Positions 1 to 8,938 are shown, numbered from the stretch's first letter. The stretch is 64,000 bases of DNA from JARYGU01 sp033795365 (GCA_033795365.1 JARYGU010000017.1:55294-119293); one strand, 5' to 3'. Numbers and translations are program-made. The notes: generated by a model not told the origin, from the sequence alone.

Positions 1-462
1 CCCTTCCGCCGCCCGACGCCCGAATGCGCGGTGACGGATGCCAAGGCCGGCTGCCTCTATCCCAACAATGCCCGCATGCTGATCGAGGCGAGGAACCGCG
101 GCTTCGACAACGCGCTGGTGCGCGACATGAACGGCAACGTTGCCGAGACCGCGTCCTCCAACGTCTTCCTGGTGAAGGACGGCGTCGTCTTCACGCCCGC
201 CGCCAACCGCACCTTCCTTGCCGGCATCACCCGCTCGCGCGTCATCGGGCTGCTCGAACAGGCCGGCTTCGAGGTGCGTCAGGCAACGCTCGGCGTCGAG
301 GATTTCATGGGCGCCGACGAGATCTTCACCTCCGGCAACTATTCCAAGATCGTTCCCGTCGTGAAGCTCGACGAGCGCGACCTGCAGGAGGGGCCGGTCG
401 CCCGCAAGGCGCTCGACCTCTACATGGACTGGGCCTATTCCGGCCGCGCCAGCGAGGAATAG
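1..462 (+). CDS. ilvE: Branched-chain amino acid aminotransferase, 3' part
   Basis: The C-terminal 153 residues of a fold-type IV PLP aminotransferase; the 5' part lies outside the window. The enzyme transfers amino groups between leucine, isoleucine or valine and 2-oxoglutarate. Visible family marks are the segment 'NGNVAETASSNVFLVKDG', the following 'TFLAGITRSRVI' and 'EIFTSGNYSKIVPV' near the end, which line the cofactor and substrate pocket in this fold. The reading frame is open from base 1, so the start is unknown. D-amino-acid aminotransferases share the fold, but the C-terminal pattern fits a branched-chain enzyme better. It stands alone, with a convergent gene 17 bases downstream. 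Confidence 0.88.
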   Translation, partial: PFRRPTPECAVTDAKAGCLYPNNARMLIEARNRGFDNALVRDMNGNVAETASSNVFLVKDGVVFTPAANRTFLAGITRSRVIGLLEQAGFEVRQATLGVEDFMGADEIFTSGNYSKIVPVVKLDERDLQEGPVARKALDLYMDWAYSGRASEE

Positions 463-479
463 CGAACGCTTCCGCGCGG

Positions 480-881
480 CTATTCCTGCCCGGATTCGTC
501 CATCGTCTTGTTGTCGCCGGCGGCGTTACGTCGTTCGAGGATCGCCTCGCGCTCCTCGTTTGTCAGGATGTGGATATATTCCGTGCTGACCGGCGGCGAT
601 ACCTCCGCCGTCTTCCCTTGCTTGTCGTAGACGCAGACATAGACGATGCGGGTCTTCGCCTCCGGCGAGAGCCCTTCGATGAGCGCGAGCCCGTAGCTCT
701 CGGTTCCCGTCGGCTCGACGAAGATCGTCGGGCTCGCGAGCTTTTCCGGTACAGCGGCGGCGCAGGTCTTCTCCACGTCCGCGCGGAATTCCTCCCAGGC
801 TTCGGGCGTCGCCGCGAGGACGGCGGCCGGCAGCAGGGCAGCGAGCGCGGCAAGGGGGAGGGCGAGGCGGTCTGGGCTCAT
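480..881 (-). CDS. Hypothetical secreted protein
   Basis: A 133-residue protein that I do not recognise. It begins with a clear signal peptide: a short charged start, a hydrophobic run rich in Ala/Leu, and an 'AVLAA' cleavage region near residue 20. The mature part has one cysteine near residue 34 and another in 'VYVCVYDKQG', perhaps a disulfide pair. The start at 881 was chosen over upstream starts because it follows a good ribosome site (AAAGGAG) and begins the signal peptide. It is convergent with the aminotransferase gene and divergent from sodB. Location is inferred to be periplasmic; the function is unknown. Confidence 0.75.
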   Translation of the reverse strand: MSPDRLALPLAALAALLPAAVLAATPEAWEEFRADVEKTCAAAVPEKLASPTIFVEPTGTESYGLALIEGLSPEAKTRIVYVCVYDKQGKTAEVSPPVSTEYIHILTNEEREAILERRNAAGDNKTMDESGQE

Positions 882-1136
882 CGGGGCTCCTTTCGGCTGG
901 ATCATCGGCTGCGCGGCATGTCCGCGAAGGACGCGGCAACGCTTTGAAATCGCGCAGTCGCGAATTGAAAACGGCGCTGTGGCGGTTCCATGGCGAGCGC
1001 GCGGGGGCAGGGAAGGATTTTGCCGCTTGCGCGAAAATTTTGGCATGGGACCGGTTGCCTGTCCCGGTTGCCGCCCCTATGTTCCGGCTCACGGATTTCG
1101 TTGACAAAAATTCGTCCGCCTAGAGGAGATACCAAC

Positions 1137-1739
1137 ATGGCTTTCGAACTCCCGCCGCTTCCCTACGATTACGACGCGCTTGCTCCCTTCATGTCGAAGG
1201 AGACGCTCGAATTCCACCACGACAAGCACCATAAGGCCTATGTCGACAACGGCAACAAGCTTGCCGAGGAAGCCGGTCTGGCGAACCTTTCGCTGGAGGA
1301 AATCGTCAAGAAGTCCTACGGCACCAACCAGGGCCTCTTCAACAATGCCGGCCAGCACTACAACCACGTCCATTTCTGGAAGTGGATGAAGAAGGGCGGC
1401 GGCGGCAAGAGCCTGCCGGGCGCGCTGCAGAAGGCGATCGACAGCGATCTCGGCGGCTACGACAAGTTCCGCTCCGATTTCATCGCCGCCGGCACCACGC
1501 AGTTCGGCTCCGGCTGGGCCTGGCTCTCCGTCAAGAACGGCAAGCTGGAAATCTCCAAGACCCCGAACGGCGAGAACCCGCTCGTCCACGGCGGCACCCC
1601 GATCCTCGGCGTCGACGTTTGGGAACACTCCTATTACATCGACTACCGCAACGCGCGTCCGAAGTACCTCGAAGCCTTCGTCGACAGCCTCGTCAACTGG
1701 GACTACGTCCTGGAACGCTACGAGGCAGCCGCGAAGTAA
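1137..1739 (+). CDS. sodB: Superoxide dismutase, Fe/Mn type
   Basis: A 200-residue cytoplasmic superoxide dismutase that disproportionates superoxide to oxygen and peroxide. The N-terminal helix motif 'LEFHHDKHHKAYV' supplies the first metal histidine, 'HYNHVHFW' the second, and 'DVWEHSYYIDY' the Asp and His ligands near the C-terminus. 'TTQFGSGWAW' carries a Gln typical of the iron or cambialistic branch, but metal choice is not certain from sequence. Length matches the family. The start at 1137 follows AGAGGAGA closely; longer in-frame starts upstream would add unrelated residues. It is transcribed alone from a region of about 250 bases shared with the divergent secreted protein gene. Confidence 0.96.
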   Translation: MAFELPPLPYDYDALAPFMSKETLEFHHDKHHKAYVDNGNKLAEEAGLANLSLEEIVKKSYGTNQGLFNNAGQHYNHVHFWKWMKKGGGGKSLPGALQKAIDSDLGGYDKFRSDFIAAGTTQFGSGWAWLSVKNGKLEISKTPNGENPLVHGGTPILGVDVWEHSYYIDYRNARPKYLEAFVDSLVNWDYVLERYEAAAK

Positions 1740-1836
1740 GCGGTCGGCTTTTTTTACCGCTTTCGTCCGATCCCGGTCCGAAAGGCAGGTATGGAAATTG
1801 CAGGAGGCTCCGGCTCGACCGGGGCCTCTTCTTGTT

Positions 1837-2754
1837 TCATGCGGGCGGGAGCCGTCCTGCGCCGGACGGGGCTGCGGGACGTCGCACCGTCTGTCCGGCG
1901 AACTTGCGGGCGCCCGCGACGCACAGGATGACGGCGACGGTTACGGCGAACATCAGCGGCGTGACGGCTTCGTTCAGCAGGGTCGCCGCCAGCGCCAGGC
2001 CGAAGAAGGGCTGCAGCAGTTGCAGCTGGCCGACCGTGGCGATGCCGCCCTGCGCGAGGCCCCGGTACCAGAACACGAAACCGATCAGCATGCTGAAGAG
2101 CGAGACATAGGCAAGGCCGAGCAGGGCGGGAGCCTCGATGCCGGCGAAGCTTGCGGGCATGGTGCAGACCGCCGCTACCGTCATGACCGGCAGGGAGAGC
2201 ACCAGCGCCCAGGAAATAACCTGCCATCCCCCGAGCGTGCGGGAGAGCTTCGCGCCCTCGGCATAGCCGAGCCCGCAGACGATGACCGCGGCCATCATCA
2301 GCGCATCTCCGGCAGGTGACGCCGTCAGCCCCTGCGCCAATGCGAAACCGGCGACCAGGGCGCTTCCGAGCACCGAAAACAGCCAGAATACCGGCTTCGG
2401 CCGCTCGCCCCCTCGGATCACGCCGAAAATGGCGGTCGCCAAAGGCAGCAAGCCGATGAAGACGATGGAATGGGCCGAGGTCACATGCTGCAGCGCCAGG
2501 GCGGTCAGCAACGGGAATCCGACCACTACGCCCAGGGCGACGACCGCCAGCGATACGATGTCGCGCGCGGCCGGACGCTTCTCCTTGAAGAGGAGGAGCA
2601 GCGCCAGCGCCAGGAGCCCGGCGATCGCCGCCCGCGCGACGGTGAGGAACACCGGGTCGAACTGCATCACCGCCACGCGCGTGGCAGGCAGCGATCCGCT
2701 GAAGATCACCACGCCGATAAAACCATTGATCCAGCCGGCTGCCGTGCGGTCCAT
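1837..2754 (-). CDS. EamA (DMT superfamily) transporter
   Basis: A 305-residue inner-membrane protein with ten hydrophobic segments in two EamA repeats, the usual size for drug/metabolite exporters of the RhaT/YdcZ type. Such proteins usually export amino acids, related metabolites or toxic compounds; the substrate cannot be read here. The start at 2754 was chosen because GGAG lies six bases upstream; an upstream ATG at 2769 is possible. It is divergent from a MocR-type regulator 87 bases away, and such regulators often control a neighbouring transporter or metabolic gene, so this exporter is the likely target (inference). Confidence 0.9.
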   Translation of the reverse strand: MDRTAAGWINGFIGVVIFSGSLPATRVAVMQFDPVFLTVARAAIAGLLALALLLLFKEKRPAARDIVSLAVVALGVVVGFPLLTALALQHVTSAHSIVFIGLLPLATAIFGVIRGGERPKPVFWLFSVLGSALVAGFALAQGLTASPAGDALMMAAVIVCGLGYAEGAKLSRTLGGWQVISWALVLSLPVMTVAAVCTMPASFAGIEAPALLGLAYVSLFSMLIGFVFWYRGLAQGGIATVGQLQLLQPFFGLALAATLLNEAVTPLMFAVTVAVILCVAGARKFAGQTVRRPAAPSGAGRLPPA

Positions 2755-2813
2755 GAGGCACTCCATCATTGAAGCAGCCCTTATCGGCCCCGGCCGGTGG
2801 CCTTGCCAGTCAC

Positions 2814-2840
2814 AGTCTGATACGGTTTCGGTAAACTGTT
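2814..2840. promoter_or_regulatory. Possible operator/promoter of the divergent EamA-MocR pair
   Basis: The short intergenic region contains the inverted repeat GTTT-CGGT-AAAC (2826-2837) within a longer imperfect dyad just before the regulator start. MocR/GntR proteins bind such sites next to their own genes. Position and symmetry are seen; binding is inferred. Confidence 0.3.
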
Positions 2841-4292
2841 ATGGTGAAGGCAGCAATACGGATGAATATGGAGACGGCAGGACGCACCCGGGTCGCGATG
2901 GTCATGGCGACGATCAGGCAGCGCATCGCGGGCCGCAGCCTGACTCCCGGCGCCAAGCTGCCATCGGTGCGGGGGCTTGCCGCGACATTGAAGGTTTCCA
3001 CCTCCACGGTTGTCGATGCCTATGAGCGTCTGGTCGCCGAAGGCGCGATCCTGTCCAGGCCAGGCTCGGGGTTCTATGTCGCAAGCCAGGCGGCGCCGTT
3101 TTCCCTTTCGCAGGCGGGGCCCAGGCTCGATCGCGCGATCGATCCCTTCTGGGTGTCCCGGCAATCCCTGGAGGCCGGCGATGGCGGGCTCAAGCCGGGC
3201 TGCGGCTGGCTGCCGTCCTCGTGGCTTCCGGAGGAAAGCCTCCGCCGGGCGCTCAGGGGGCTTTCGCGCGCCGAAGGCCCGTCGCTCGCCGATTACGGTT
3301 CGCCCCTGGGCCTGCCGCCGCTTCGCCGGCTCGTCGCCCGGCGCATGGCGGAGCGGGGGATCGAAGCATCCCCCGATCAGATCATGCTGACGGAATCCGG
3401 AACCCAGGCGATCGACCTCCTGTGCCGGTTCCTCCTGGAGCCCGGCGATACGGTGCTGGTCGATGATCCGTGCTATTTCAATTTCCATGCGCTGCTGCGC
3501 GCCCACCGCGCCAGGATAGTCGGCGTTCCCTACACGCCGTCCGGCCCGGACATCGGCGCTTTCGCGCAGACGGTCGCCGAACATCGGCCCCGCCTCTACA
3601 TAACCAACTCCGCGATCCACAATCCGACCGGGGCGGTGCTTTCCCCCGTTGCGGCCCACCGGGTTCTCAAGCTCGCCGATCAGTTCGACCTCACCATCGT
3701 CGAGGACGACATCTTCGCCGATTTCGAACACACGCCGGCCCCGCGCCTTGCGGCCTTCGACGGGCTGGATCGCGTCATCCATATCGGCAGTTTTTCGAAG
3801 ACCTTGTCGGCCGCGGCGCGGTGCGGGTTCGTGGCGGCGAAGCCCGAATGGATCGACGGCCTGACCGACCTCAAGATCGCGACCTCCTTCGGCGGCGGCC
3901 GGTTGACGGCCGAGCTCGTCCTGAACGTGTTGAGCGACGGCAGCTATCGCAAGCATGTCGAGGTTCTGAGGGGGCGTCTCGCGCAGGCCATGTTCGAGGT
4001 TTCGGGTAAGCTGAAGAACCTGGGGATAACGCCCTGGCTGGAGCCGCAGGCGGGCATGTTCCTTTGGTGCCGGCTGCCCGACGGTGCGGACGCGGCGGAC
4101 GTCGCCCGCGCCGCCCTGGAAAGGAACATCGTATTGGCACCTGGAAATGCGTTCAGCCTCTCCCAGTCGGCGCCGAACTTCATGCGCTTCAACATATCCC
4201 AGATGCTCGATCCCCAAGTCTTCGACGTGCTCCGCGATGCGCTCCTGCGCCAATCCCCCACCCGTCATCCTCCTGTCATCCGTCCGGCCTAA
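2841..4292 (+). CDS. MocR/PdxR-type regulator: GntR HTH fused to aminotransferase domain
   Basis: A 483-residue transcription factor. Residues about 15-80 form a GntR winged helix ('KLPSVRGLAATLKVSTSTVV' with the following 'YERLVAEGAI'). The rest is an aspartate-aminotransferase-like fold that binds PLP: 'NPTGAVLSP', 'VEDDIFADF' and the lysine in 'IGSFSKTLSAAARCGF'. In this family the cofactor domain senses PLP or an amino compound rather than acting as an enzyme. The ATG at 2841 lacks a clear ribosome site, and 2862 (476 residues) is an alternative start. It is divergent from the EamA exporter, its probable target, and lies 9 bases before the phosphoesterase gene. Confidence 0.92.
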   Translation: MVKAAIRMNMETAGRTRVAMVMATIRQRIAGRSLTPGAKLPSVRGLAATLKVSTSTVVDAYERLVAEGAILSRPGSGFYVASQAAPFSLSQAGPRLDRAIDPFWVSRQSLEAGDGGLKPGCGWLPSSWLPEESLRRALRGLSRAEGPSLADYGSPLGLPPLRRLVARRMAERGIEASPDQIMLTESGTQAIDLLCRFLLEPGDTVLVDDPCYFNFHALLRAHRARIVGVPYTPSGPDIGAFAQTVAEHRPRLYITNSAIHNPTGAVLSPVAAHRVLKLADQFDLTIVEDDIFADFEHTPAPRLAAFDGLDRVIHIGSFSKTLSAAARCGFVAAKPEWIDGLTDLKIATSFGGGRLTAELVLNVLSDGSYRKHVEVLRGRLAQAMFEVSGKLKNLGITPWLEPQAGMFLWCRLPDGADAADVARAALERNIVLAPGNAFSLSQSAPNFMRFNISQMLDPQVFDVLRDALLRQSPTRHPPVIRPA

Positions 4293-4301
4293 TCCGCGAA
4301 C

Positions 4302-5150
4302 ATGATGTCCTCTCCTGAAATGCCTCCCCTTCGCTTCGGCGTTATCGCCGACCCGCAATATGCCGCGATCGAGCGCCATCCCAGGATGGAGCGCTATTAT
4401 GCCAAGAGCCTCGACAAGCTCGCCGAGGCGATCGCGGTGTTCAACGATGCCGATCTCGCCTTCGTCGTGACGCTCGGCGATATCATCGACCGGGACTGGG
4501 AGAGTTACGATGCCGTCCTTTCGGTCTACGGGCGCCTGCGCCACCGGGCCGTCTTCCTGCCGGGGAACCATGATTTCGCCGTCGCGCCGGAAAGGCTCGC
4601 CGAAGTTCATCGGCGCCTCGCCATGCCCGCGCCCTGGCACCACTTCGCCGAGGGTGCCATCCGGTTCGTCGTCCTCGACGGCAACGAGGTCAGTCTTTTC
4701 TCGACACCCGCCGGCGATCCGCGCCGCGTCCGTGCGGAAGAACGGCTCGCCGCGCTGAAGGCGGCCGGCGCCATCAACGCCTATATCTGGAACGGCGGGA
4801 TCGGCGAGGCGCAGCTCGCCTGGTTGAAGGACGTTCTCGCCGCCGCCGGCGAGGCCGGCGAAAAGGTCATCGTCATGGGCCACTATCCGCTGTGCCCCTT
4901 GAACGAGCACAATCTCTGGAACGCCGGACAGGTGGTGGAGGTCCTCACCGCTTCGAAGGCCTTCCGCGCCTATCTCTGCGGACACAATCACGACGGCAAT
5001 TATGCAACGGCCGCCGGCCGGCACTTCGTCAATTTCCGCGGCATGGTCGACACGCGCGATACCAACGCTTTCGCCATCGTCGAGATCCATCGCGACAGGC
5101 TGGAGATCAAAGGCTTCGGCCGCGAGCAAAGCCGGACGCTCGGCTTCTGA
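4302..5150 (+). CDS. Metallophosphoesterase, ADP-ribose/CDP-alcohol diphosphatase-like
   Basis: A 282-residue calcineurin-type phosphoesterase. The metal motifs are in order: 'GVIADPQYA' (D-x-Q variant of D-x-H), 'VTLGDIIDRD', 'FLPGNHDF', 'VMGHYPL' and 'CGHNHDG'. The Gln at the first motif and the insertion before GNHD are typical of Mn-dependent ADP-ribose/CDP-alcohol diphosphatases, which hydrolyse ADP-ribose, CDP-choline or similar nucleotides. No signal peptide is seen, so it is cytoplasmic. It starts 9 bases after the MocR regulator gene and is probably cotranscribed with it. The family placement is firm; the exact substrate is inferred. Confidence 0.88.
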   Translation: MMSSPEMPPLRFGVIADPQYAAIERHPRMERYYAKSLDKLAEAIAVFNDADLAFVVTLGDIIDRDWESYDAVLSVYGRLRHRAVFLPGNHDFAVAPERLAEVHRRLAMPAPWHHFAEGAIRFVVLDGNEVSLFSTPAGDPRRVRAEERLAALKAAGAINAYIWNGGIGEAQLAWLKDVLAAAGEAGEKVIVMGHYPLCPLNEHNLWNAGQVVEVLTASKAFRAYLCGHNHDGNYATAAGRHFVNFRGMVDTRDTNAFAIVEIHRDRLEIKGFGREQSRTLGF

Positions 5151-5281
5151 AGGCGTCGCGGGGCTGCTTGCCGCTTATACTGCCGGACAGCTCCCCTGCG
5201 GCGCAATCGTTCGGGTTGCCTGTTGCGTTTGACCTTCGTGGGCCGGCACATTAAGCTGTATTACAAATCGAGGTGAAAACG

Positions 5282-5545
5282 ATGTCCGATCAGCGAAAAC
5301 TGTCCGACCCGATCACCATGCGCCTGCCGCTGGACGTACTGTCGGAGATCGAGGAAATAGCGGAAATCTGCGATCGCACGCGAAGCTGGGTCCTGGTGCG
5401 TGCGCTGAAATCCTACCTTGCCTCCGAAGGCCGGGAGATCATGGAGCTGGCGAGAGCCCGCCGGGATATCGACGAAGGCAAAGGATACGATCTGGACGAC
5501 ATAGTCGAGGAACTCGAAGCCATCATCAAGGATGCGGCTGCGTGA
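5282..5545 (+). CDS. parD: ParD/CopG-like antitoxin
   Basis: An 87-residue ribbon-helix-helix protein. The beta strand 'ITMRLPLDVL' is followed by the two helices of the DNA-binding fold, and an acidic C-terminal tail ('MELARARRDIDEGKGYDL') is the usual toxin-binding part. The ATG at 5282 follows GAGGTG; an in-frame GTG at 5273 is possible. Its stop overlaps the toxin start by four bases, so the pair is translationally coupled. Antitoxins of this type repress their own promoter, presumably in the AT-rich stretch at 5240-5270. Confidence 0.88.
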   Translation: MSDQRKLSDPITMRLPLDVLSEIEEIAEICDRTRSWVLVRALKSYLASEGREIMELARARRDIDEGKGYDLDDIVEELEAIIKDAAA

Positions 5546-5880
5546 AGGTGATCTTCTCGCCGGATGCGCGAGGTTATGTCAAGTCCGAAGCGGAGTACCT
5601 GAACAAGCGCAGCCCGCGTGCAGCCCGTCAATTTGTCGACAGCCTGAAACGCCTGCGGCAGCATCTCACGCAATTTCCCAACATCGGTCAGGTCACGGAG
5701 GAAATCCCCGTGGCGGGGGTTCTGAGATTCGTCATGGGTTCCTACCTGGTCGATTACGAACTTCGGGATAATGTGGTCCTGATCTTTGCAATTCGGCATG
5801 GGCAGCAGCGCCCGCCGGGGGGCGTTCTTGACGACGATTTCGATTTCGAGGATTCCCAACTCACCCCGCCATCTGATTGA
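5542..5880 (+). CDS. parE: ParE/RelE-type toxin
   Basis: A 112-residue toxin of the ParE/RelE superfamily: 'VIFSPDARGYVKSEAEYL', the central 'RAARQFVDSL', and the late strand 'VLIFAIRHGQQRP'. ParE members poison DNA gyrase while RelE members cleave mRNA; the 'AIRHGQQ' strand resembles ParE. It begins with GTG inside the antitoxin stop codon region. Its last 20 bases overlap the convergent WYL regulator gene, and the C-terminal tail of about 17 residues beyond the conserved fold may reflect this. Together with the upstream gene it forms a complete type II toxin-antitoxin module. Confidence 0.87.
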   Translation: MKVIFSPDARGYVKSEAEYLNKRSPRAARQFVDSLKRLRQHLTQFPNIGQVTEEIPVAGVLRFVMGSYLVDYELRDNVVLIFAIRHGQQRPPGGVLDDDFDFEDSQLTPPSD

Positions 5881-6556
5881 TCTTCCACCCGGAAATCCAG
5901 AGGTCGCGCAGGCCGTCGCCTTCGCCGCGGAAGAAGGCGCCCGCGGCAGTGCAATCCTGCACCCGGTCGGCACGAAAATTGCGGATCGCCTGGCGCAGTT
6001 CGCACCAGGCGACGATGTTGGCGGTCTCGGAATAGTAGATCAGCGCGAGCGGGCGGATGGTGCGCTCGCTGGCGCGGGCATATTCGTCGCGATAATCGAT
6101 GAGAAGCTTTTCCTCGTCGCGGATCGCCCGGCGCACCAGCGATAGATCGACGCCCTCCGGCGCCGGCGCGACCGAACCCCAAGCATGCAGCGCGCGGGCC
6201 GAAAGCGTCTGGCGCAGCGGCGGCGGCACGGCGCCGGCGATCTTGTCGCCGACGCGTCTGGCGGCGGCCTTCAGCTCCCGGTCTCCGGTGCGCTCCAGAA
6301 GCGCCAGCGCCAGCACGACGGCCTCCGTCTCCTCGATGGAAAACATCAGCGGCGGCAGGTCGAAGCCGGGCCGCAGGATATAGCCGATGCCGCGTTCGCC
6401 CTCCACCGGTACGCGCATCGCCTGGAGTGCCGCGATGTCGCGGTAGATCGAGCGCACGGTCACCTCCAGCCTTTCCGCGATCTTTGCCGCCGTCACCGGC
6501 CGGCGGGCGAGCCGCAGGATCTGGATGATCTCGAACAGCCGGGATGCCTTGCGCAT
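5861..6556 (-). CDS. YafY-type HTH/WYL transcriptional regulator
   Basis: A 231-residue regulator. An N-terminal helix-turn-helix of the HTH_11 type ('VTAAKIAERLEVTVRSIYRD') is followed by a WYL domain (about residues 130-190), which binds small ligands or nucleic acid in this family. The start at 6556 follows GAGAGG and begins with the usual 'MRKASRLFEIIQIL'; an upstream GTG would add unrelated residues. It is divergent from a LysE-type exporter with about 125 bases between them, a common rhizobial pairing in which the regulator probably controls the exporter (inference). Its 3' end overlaps the ParE toxin gene. Confidence 0.9.
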   Translation of the reverse strand: MRKASRLFEIIQILRLARRPVTAAKIAERLEVTVRSIYRDIAALQAMRVPVEGERGIGYILRPGFDLPPLMFSIEETEAVVLALALLERTGDRELKAAARRVGDKIAGAVPPPLRQTLSARALHAWGSVAPAPEGVDLSLVRRAIRDEEKLLIDYRDEYARASERTIRPLALIYYSETANIVAWCELRQAIRNFRADRVQDCTAAGAFFRGEGDGLRDLWISGWKINQMAG

Positions 6557-6680
6557 GGCGGTCCTCTCAAACACTCCTGACACATCCCTGTCAGTTGGCC
6601 TTCGCTATAGCACGCTTCAAGCAACTGAAAGAACAGGAAAGAGCGTTTTCCTGCTCGCCTCCAAGCAGCGGACAACTGAC

Positions 6681-7316
6681 ATGACATATGCCGAAAACCT
6701 CTGGCTCTTCTTCCTCCTCCTTTCCGGCATCATCGTCGTGCCGGGCATGGACATGATCTTCGTCCTGGCAAGTTCGCTTTCCGGCGGGCGCCGTGCCGGG
6801 CTGTCGGCCACCTTCGGCATCATGGCGGGCGGCCTCGTCCATACGCTTTATGCCGCGCTCGGCATCGGCGTGCTCATCCGCTTCGTGCCGCAGCTCTTCG
6901 ACATCCTGCTCGTCGCCGGCGCGCTCTACATCGCCTGGATCGGCTGGACGCTCGCCAGGAGCTCCATCACCGTCGAGTGCGTCGAGATGCTCGACCGGCG
7001 CGGCCTGTGGACCCGCTTCCGCCAGGGCGCGCTGACGAGCCTGATGAATCCCAAGGCCTATCTCTTCATGCTGGCGGTGTTTCCGCAGTTCCTGCGCCCG
7101 GAATTCGGCCCGGTCTGGCGGCAGGCCGCCGTGATGGTGCTGATGATCTGGGCGACCCAGCTCGCCGTCTATGGCGGCCTCGCGCTCGCCGCCGGCAGGG
7201 GGCGCGCATTCCTGACGGGCAGCCCGGCTGCGACCCGGCTCATCGGCCGCGCCGCAGGCTTCCTCCTGATCGCCATCGCCGTCCTGACGCTGTGGCGGGG
7301 CTGGGGTACTGCCTGA
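6681..7316 (+). CDS. LysE/RhtB family amino-acid exporter
   Basis: A 211-residue inner-membrane protein with about six hydrophobic segments. It carries the family hallmark near the N-terminus ('VVPGMDMIFVLASSLSGGRR'), where most relatives have PGP, and 'LMNPKAYLFMLAVFPQF' in the middle. Members export amino acids such as homoserine, threonine, leucine or cysteine and related metabolites. The start at 6681 fits the first membrane helix; the reading frame opens further upstream but those residues are not membrane-like. It is divergent from the WYL regulator. Confidence 0.92.
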   Translation: MTYAENLWLFFLLLSGIIVVPGMDMIFVLASSLSGGRRAGLSATFGIMAGGLVHTLYAALGIGVLIRFVPQLFDILLVAGALYIAWIGWTLARSSITVECVEMLDRRGLWTRFRQGALTSLMNPKAYLFMLAVFPQFLRPEFGPVWRQAAVMVLMIWATQLAVYGGLALAAGRGRAFLTGSPAATRLIGRAAGFLLIAIAVLTLWRGWGTA

Positions 7317-7465
7317 AGCCTGGGTGCCGGGCCTGCGGCGGAGCCGGAAAAGACAATGGGATCAAATAAATGTTACTTTCCTGAAATTCCCGAAATGCAA
7401 ATCATGCCGGTGTTCGTTGAACCATTGCGCCGAAGAAACCGCGCGGGAAACATCAGGAGTGACAG

Positions 7466-7900
7466 ATGACGTTGAGGACGATCGCGGCTGCCGCCGCCCT
7501 TGCTTTCGTCGCCGCCGGGGCGGTTGCCGCCGCCGAGGGGCCGCAGAAGGAGCGCGAGGAGATGATGGAGAGCGTCGGCCGGTCCATGAAGGCGCTGTCC
7601 GACATCGCCAAGGGCGCGACCGCCTATGACGCCGATGTCGTGCGCACCTCGCTGTCGACGATCAGCGAGGTCGGCAAGGCCTTCCCCGACCAGTTTCCGG
7701 CCGGGTCCGAGGGCGGCGAGGCGAGCCCCCGCATCTGGGAAAGCATGGACGACTTCAGGGAGAAATCCGCCAAGCTCGCGTCCGACGCCGATACGGTTCT
7801 CGCCTCCATGCCGGCCGATCAGGCAGGCGTCGGTGCGGCGATCAAGACCGTCGGCCAGAATTGCGGCGGCTGTCACGAGGTCTACCGCATCAAGAAATGA
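7466..7900 (+). CDS. Cytochrome c' / c556-type (class II) cytochrome
   Basis: A 144-residue periplasmic haem protein. A signal peptide covers about residues 1-23 (Ala-rich, ending 'AVAAAEG'). The remainder is a four-helix bundle with the single haem site CGGCH close to the C-terminus, as in class II cytochromes c. Members bind NO or act as electron carriers; the choice between c' and c556 is open, since one axial ligand (Met or none) cannot be assigned safely. It is followed 126 bases later by a dihaem cytochrome c on the same strand, suggesting a shared electron-transfer role. Confidence 0.9.
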   Translation: MTLRTIAAAAALAFVAAGAVAAAEGPQKEREEMMESVGRSMKALSDIAKGATAYDADVVRTSLSTISEVGKAFPDQFPAGSEGGEASPRIWESMDDFREKSAKLASDADTVLASMPADQAGVGAAIKTVGQNCGGCHEVYRIKK

Positions 7901-8026
7901 TGCGGTGGGCCGTCCATCCGAACAACGAGACGCAAATGCCGCTTCGGGTGCCCGACCCGGGGCGGCCATGCGTCTGCGCAGAGCTGCCGCGGCCTGCCCT
8001 GCGCGGCTGAAAGCGAGAGGAAAACG

Positions 8027-8938
8027 ATGGGCAGGATACGCAAAGGGCTGGCAGGCCTCGTGGCGGTCGGCGTTCTCGGCGCAGGCGCGGCATGGTGGAT
8101 CACGGCGCCGGGGCCGCTGCCGGAAGAGGTCTGGGCGGGGCTCGGCCAGCCGGATATCGCCAACGGCGAACGGATATTTCATGCCGGCGGATGCACGAGC
8201 TGTCATGCCGCGCCCGGTGCGCCCGATGACCGGAAACAGGTTCTCGCCGGCGGCCTCGCGCTGAAAAGCGCCTTCGGCACCTTCAACGTTCCCAATATCT
8301 CCCCGGATGAGACGGCCGGCATCGGCGCCTGGACGCTTGCCGAATTCGGCAACGCGATGAAGCGCGGCGTCGGACGCGACGGCGAGCATCTCTACCCGTC
8401 CTTTCCCTATGGCTCCTATGCGCGTATGACGCCAAAGGACGTCAACGATCTCTACGGCTATCTCAAAACCCTGCCGGAAAGCCCGAATGTCGCCCGGCCG
8501 CACGAGCTCGCCTTCCCCTACAGTATCCGCAGGGCGGTCGGGGTCTGGAATTTTCTCTATCTGAACGAGGCGCCCCGCGTCGCGCTCGCCGGCGCCGACG
8601 AGAAGGTGCGCCGCGGGCAGTATCTCGTGGAAGGCCCCGGCCATTGCGGCGAATGCCACACCCCGCGCGATGCGCTCGGCGGCCTTGAGACGGAGCGGTG
8701 GCTTGCCGGCGCGCCCAATCCCGAGGGCGGAGAGGGCAGGGTGCCCGACATCACGCCGGGCGGCGATCTCGAAAGCTGGAGCGAAAGCGACATCGCAAGC
8801 TATTTCGAAAGCGGCTTCACGCCGGATTTCGATTCCGTCGGCGGTTCCATGGTCGAGGTCCAGAAGAACCTTGCCCGCCTGCCGCCCGAAGACCGCGAGG
8901 CGATCGCCGCCTACCTGAAGGCGATCCCGGCGCGATAG
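8027..8938 (+). CDS. Dihaem cytochrome c, alcohol-dehydrogenase subunit-like
   Basis: A 303-residue protein with an N-terminal hydrophobic segment (about residues 8-26) that is an uncleaved anchor or signal. Two class I haem sites follow: CTSCH near residue 58 and CGECH near residue 210, each in its own cytochrome domain. Likely Met ligands lie downstream of each site. The architecture resembles the cytochrome subunits that accept electrons from PQQ or flavin dehydrogenases in the periplasm. No dehydrogenase adjoins it, but a PQQ glucose dehydrogenase lies about 6 kb away. Pairing with the preceding cytochrome gene suggests a short transcription unit. Confidence 0.9.
   Translation: MGRIRKGLAGLVAVGVLGAGAAWWITAPGPLPEEVWAGLGQPDIANGERIFHAGGCTSCHAAPGAPDDRKQVLAGGLALKSAFGTFNVPNISPDETAGIGAWTLAEFGNAMKRGVGRDGEHLYPSFPYGSYARMTPKDVNDLYGYLKTLPESPNVARPHELAFPYSIRRAVGVWNFLYLNEAPRVALAGADEKVRRGQYLVEGPGHCGECHTPRDALGGLETERWLAGAPNPEGGEGRVPDITPGGDLESWSESDIASYFESGFTPDFDSVGGSMVEVQKNLARLPPEDREAIAAYLKAIPAR

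Noticed and set aside
1101..1136. TTGACA before sodB as a promoter
   Set aside because: The -10 position would fall on the ribosome site directly before the ATG, so it cannot be a normal promoter for this gene.
2781..5129. 782-codon minus-strand open frame opposite the MocR and phosphoesterase genes
   Set aside because: It is antisense to two well-recognised genes, and its product has shadow-type composition (Arg/Gly/Ala/Asp/His) with no family features.
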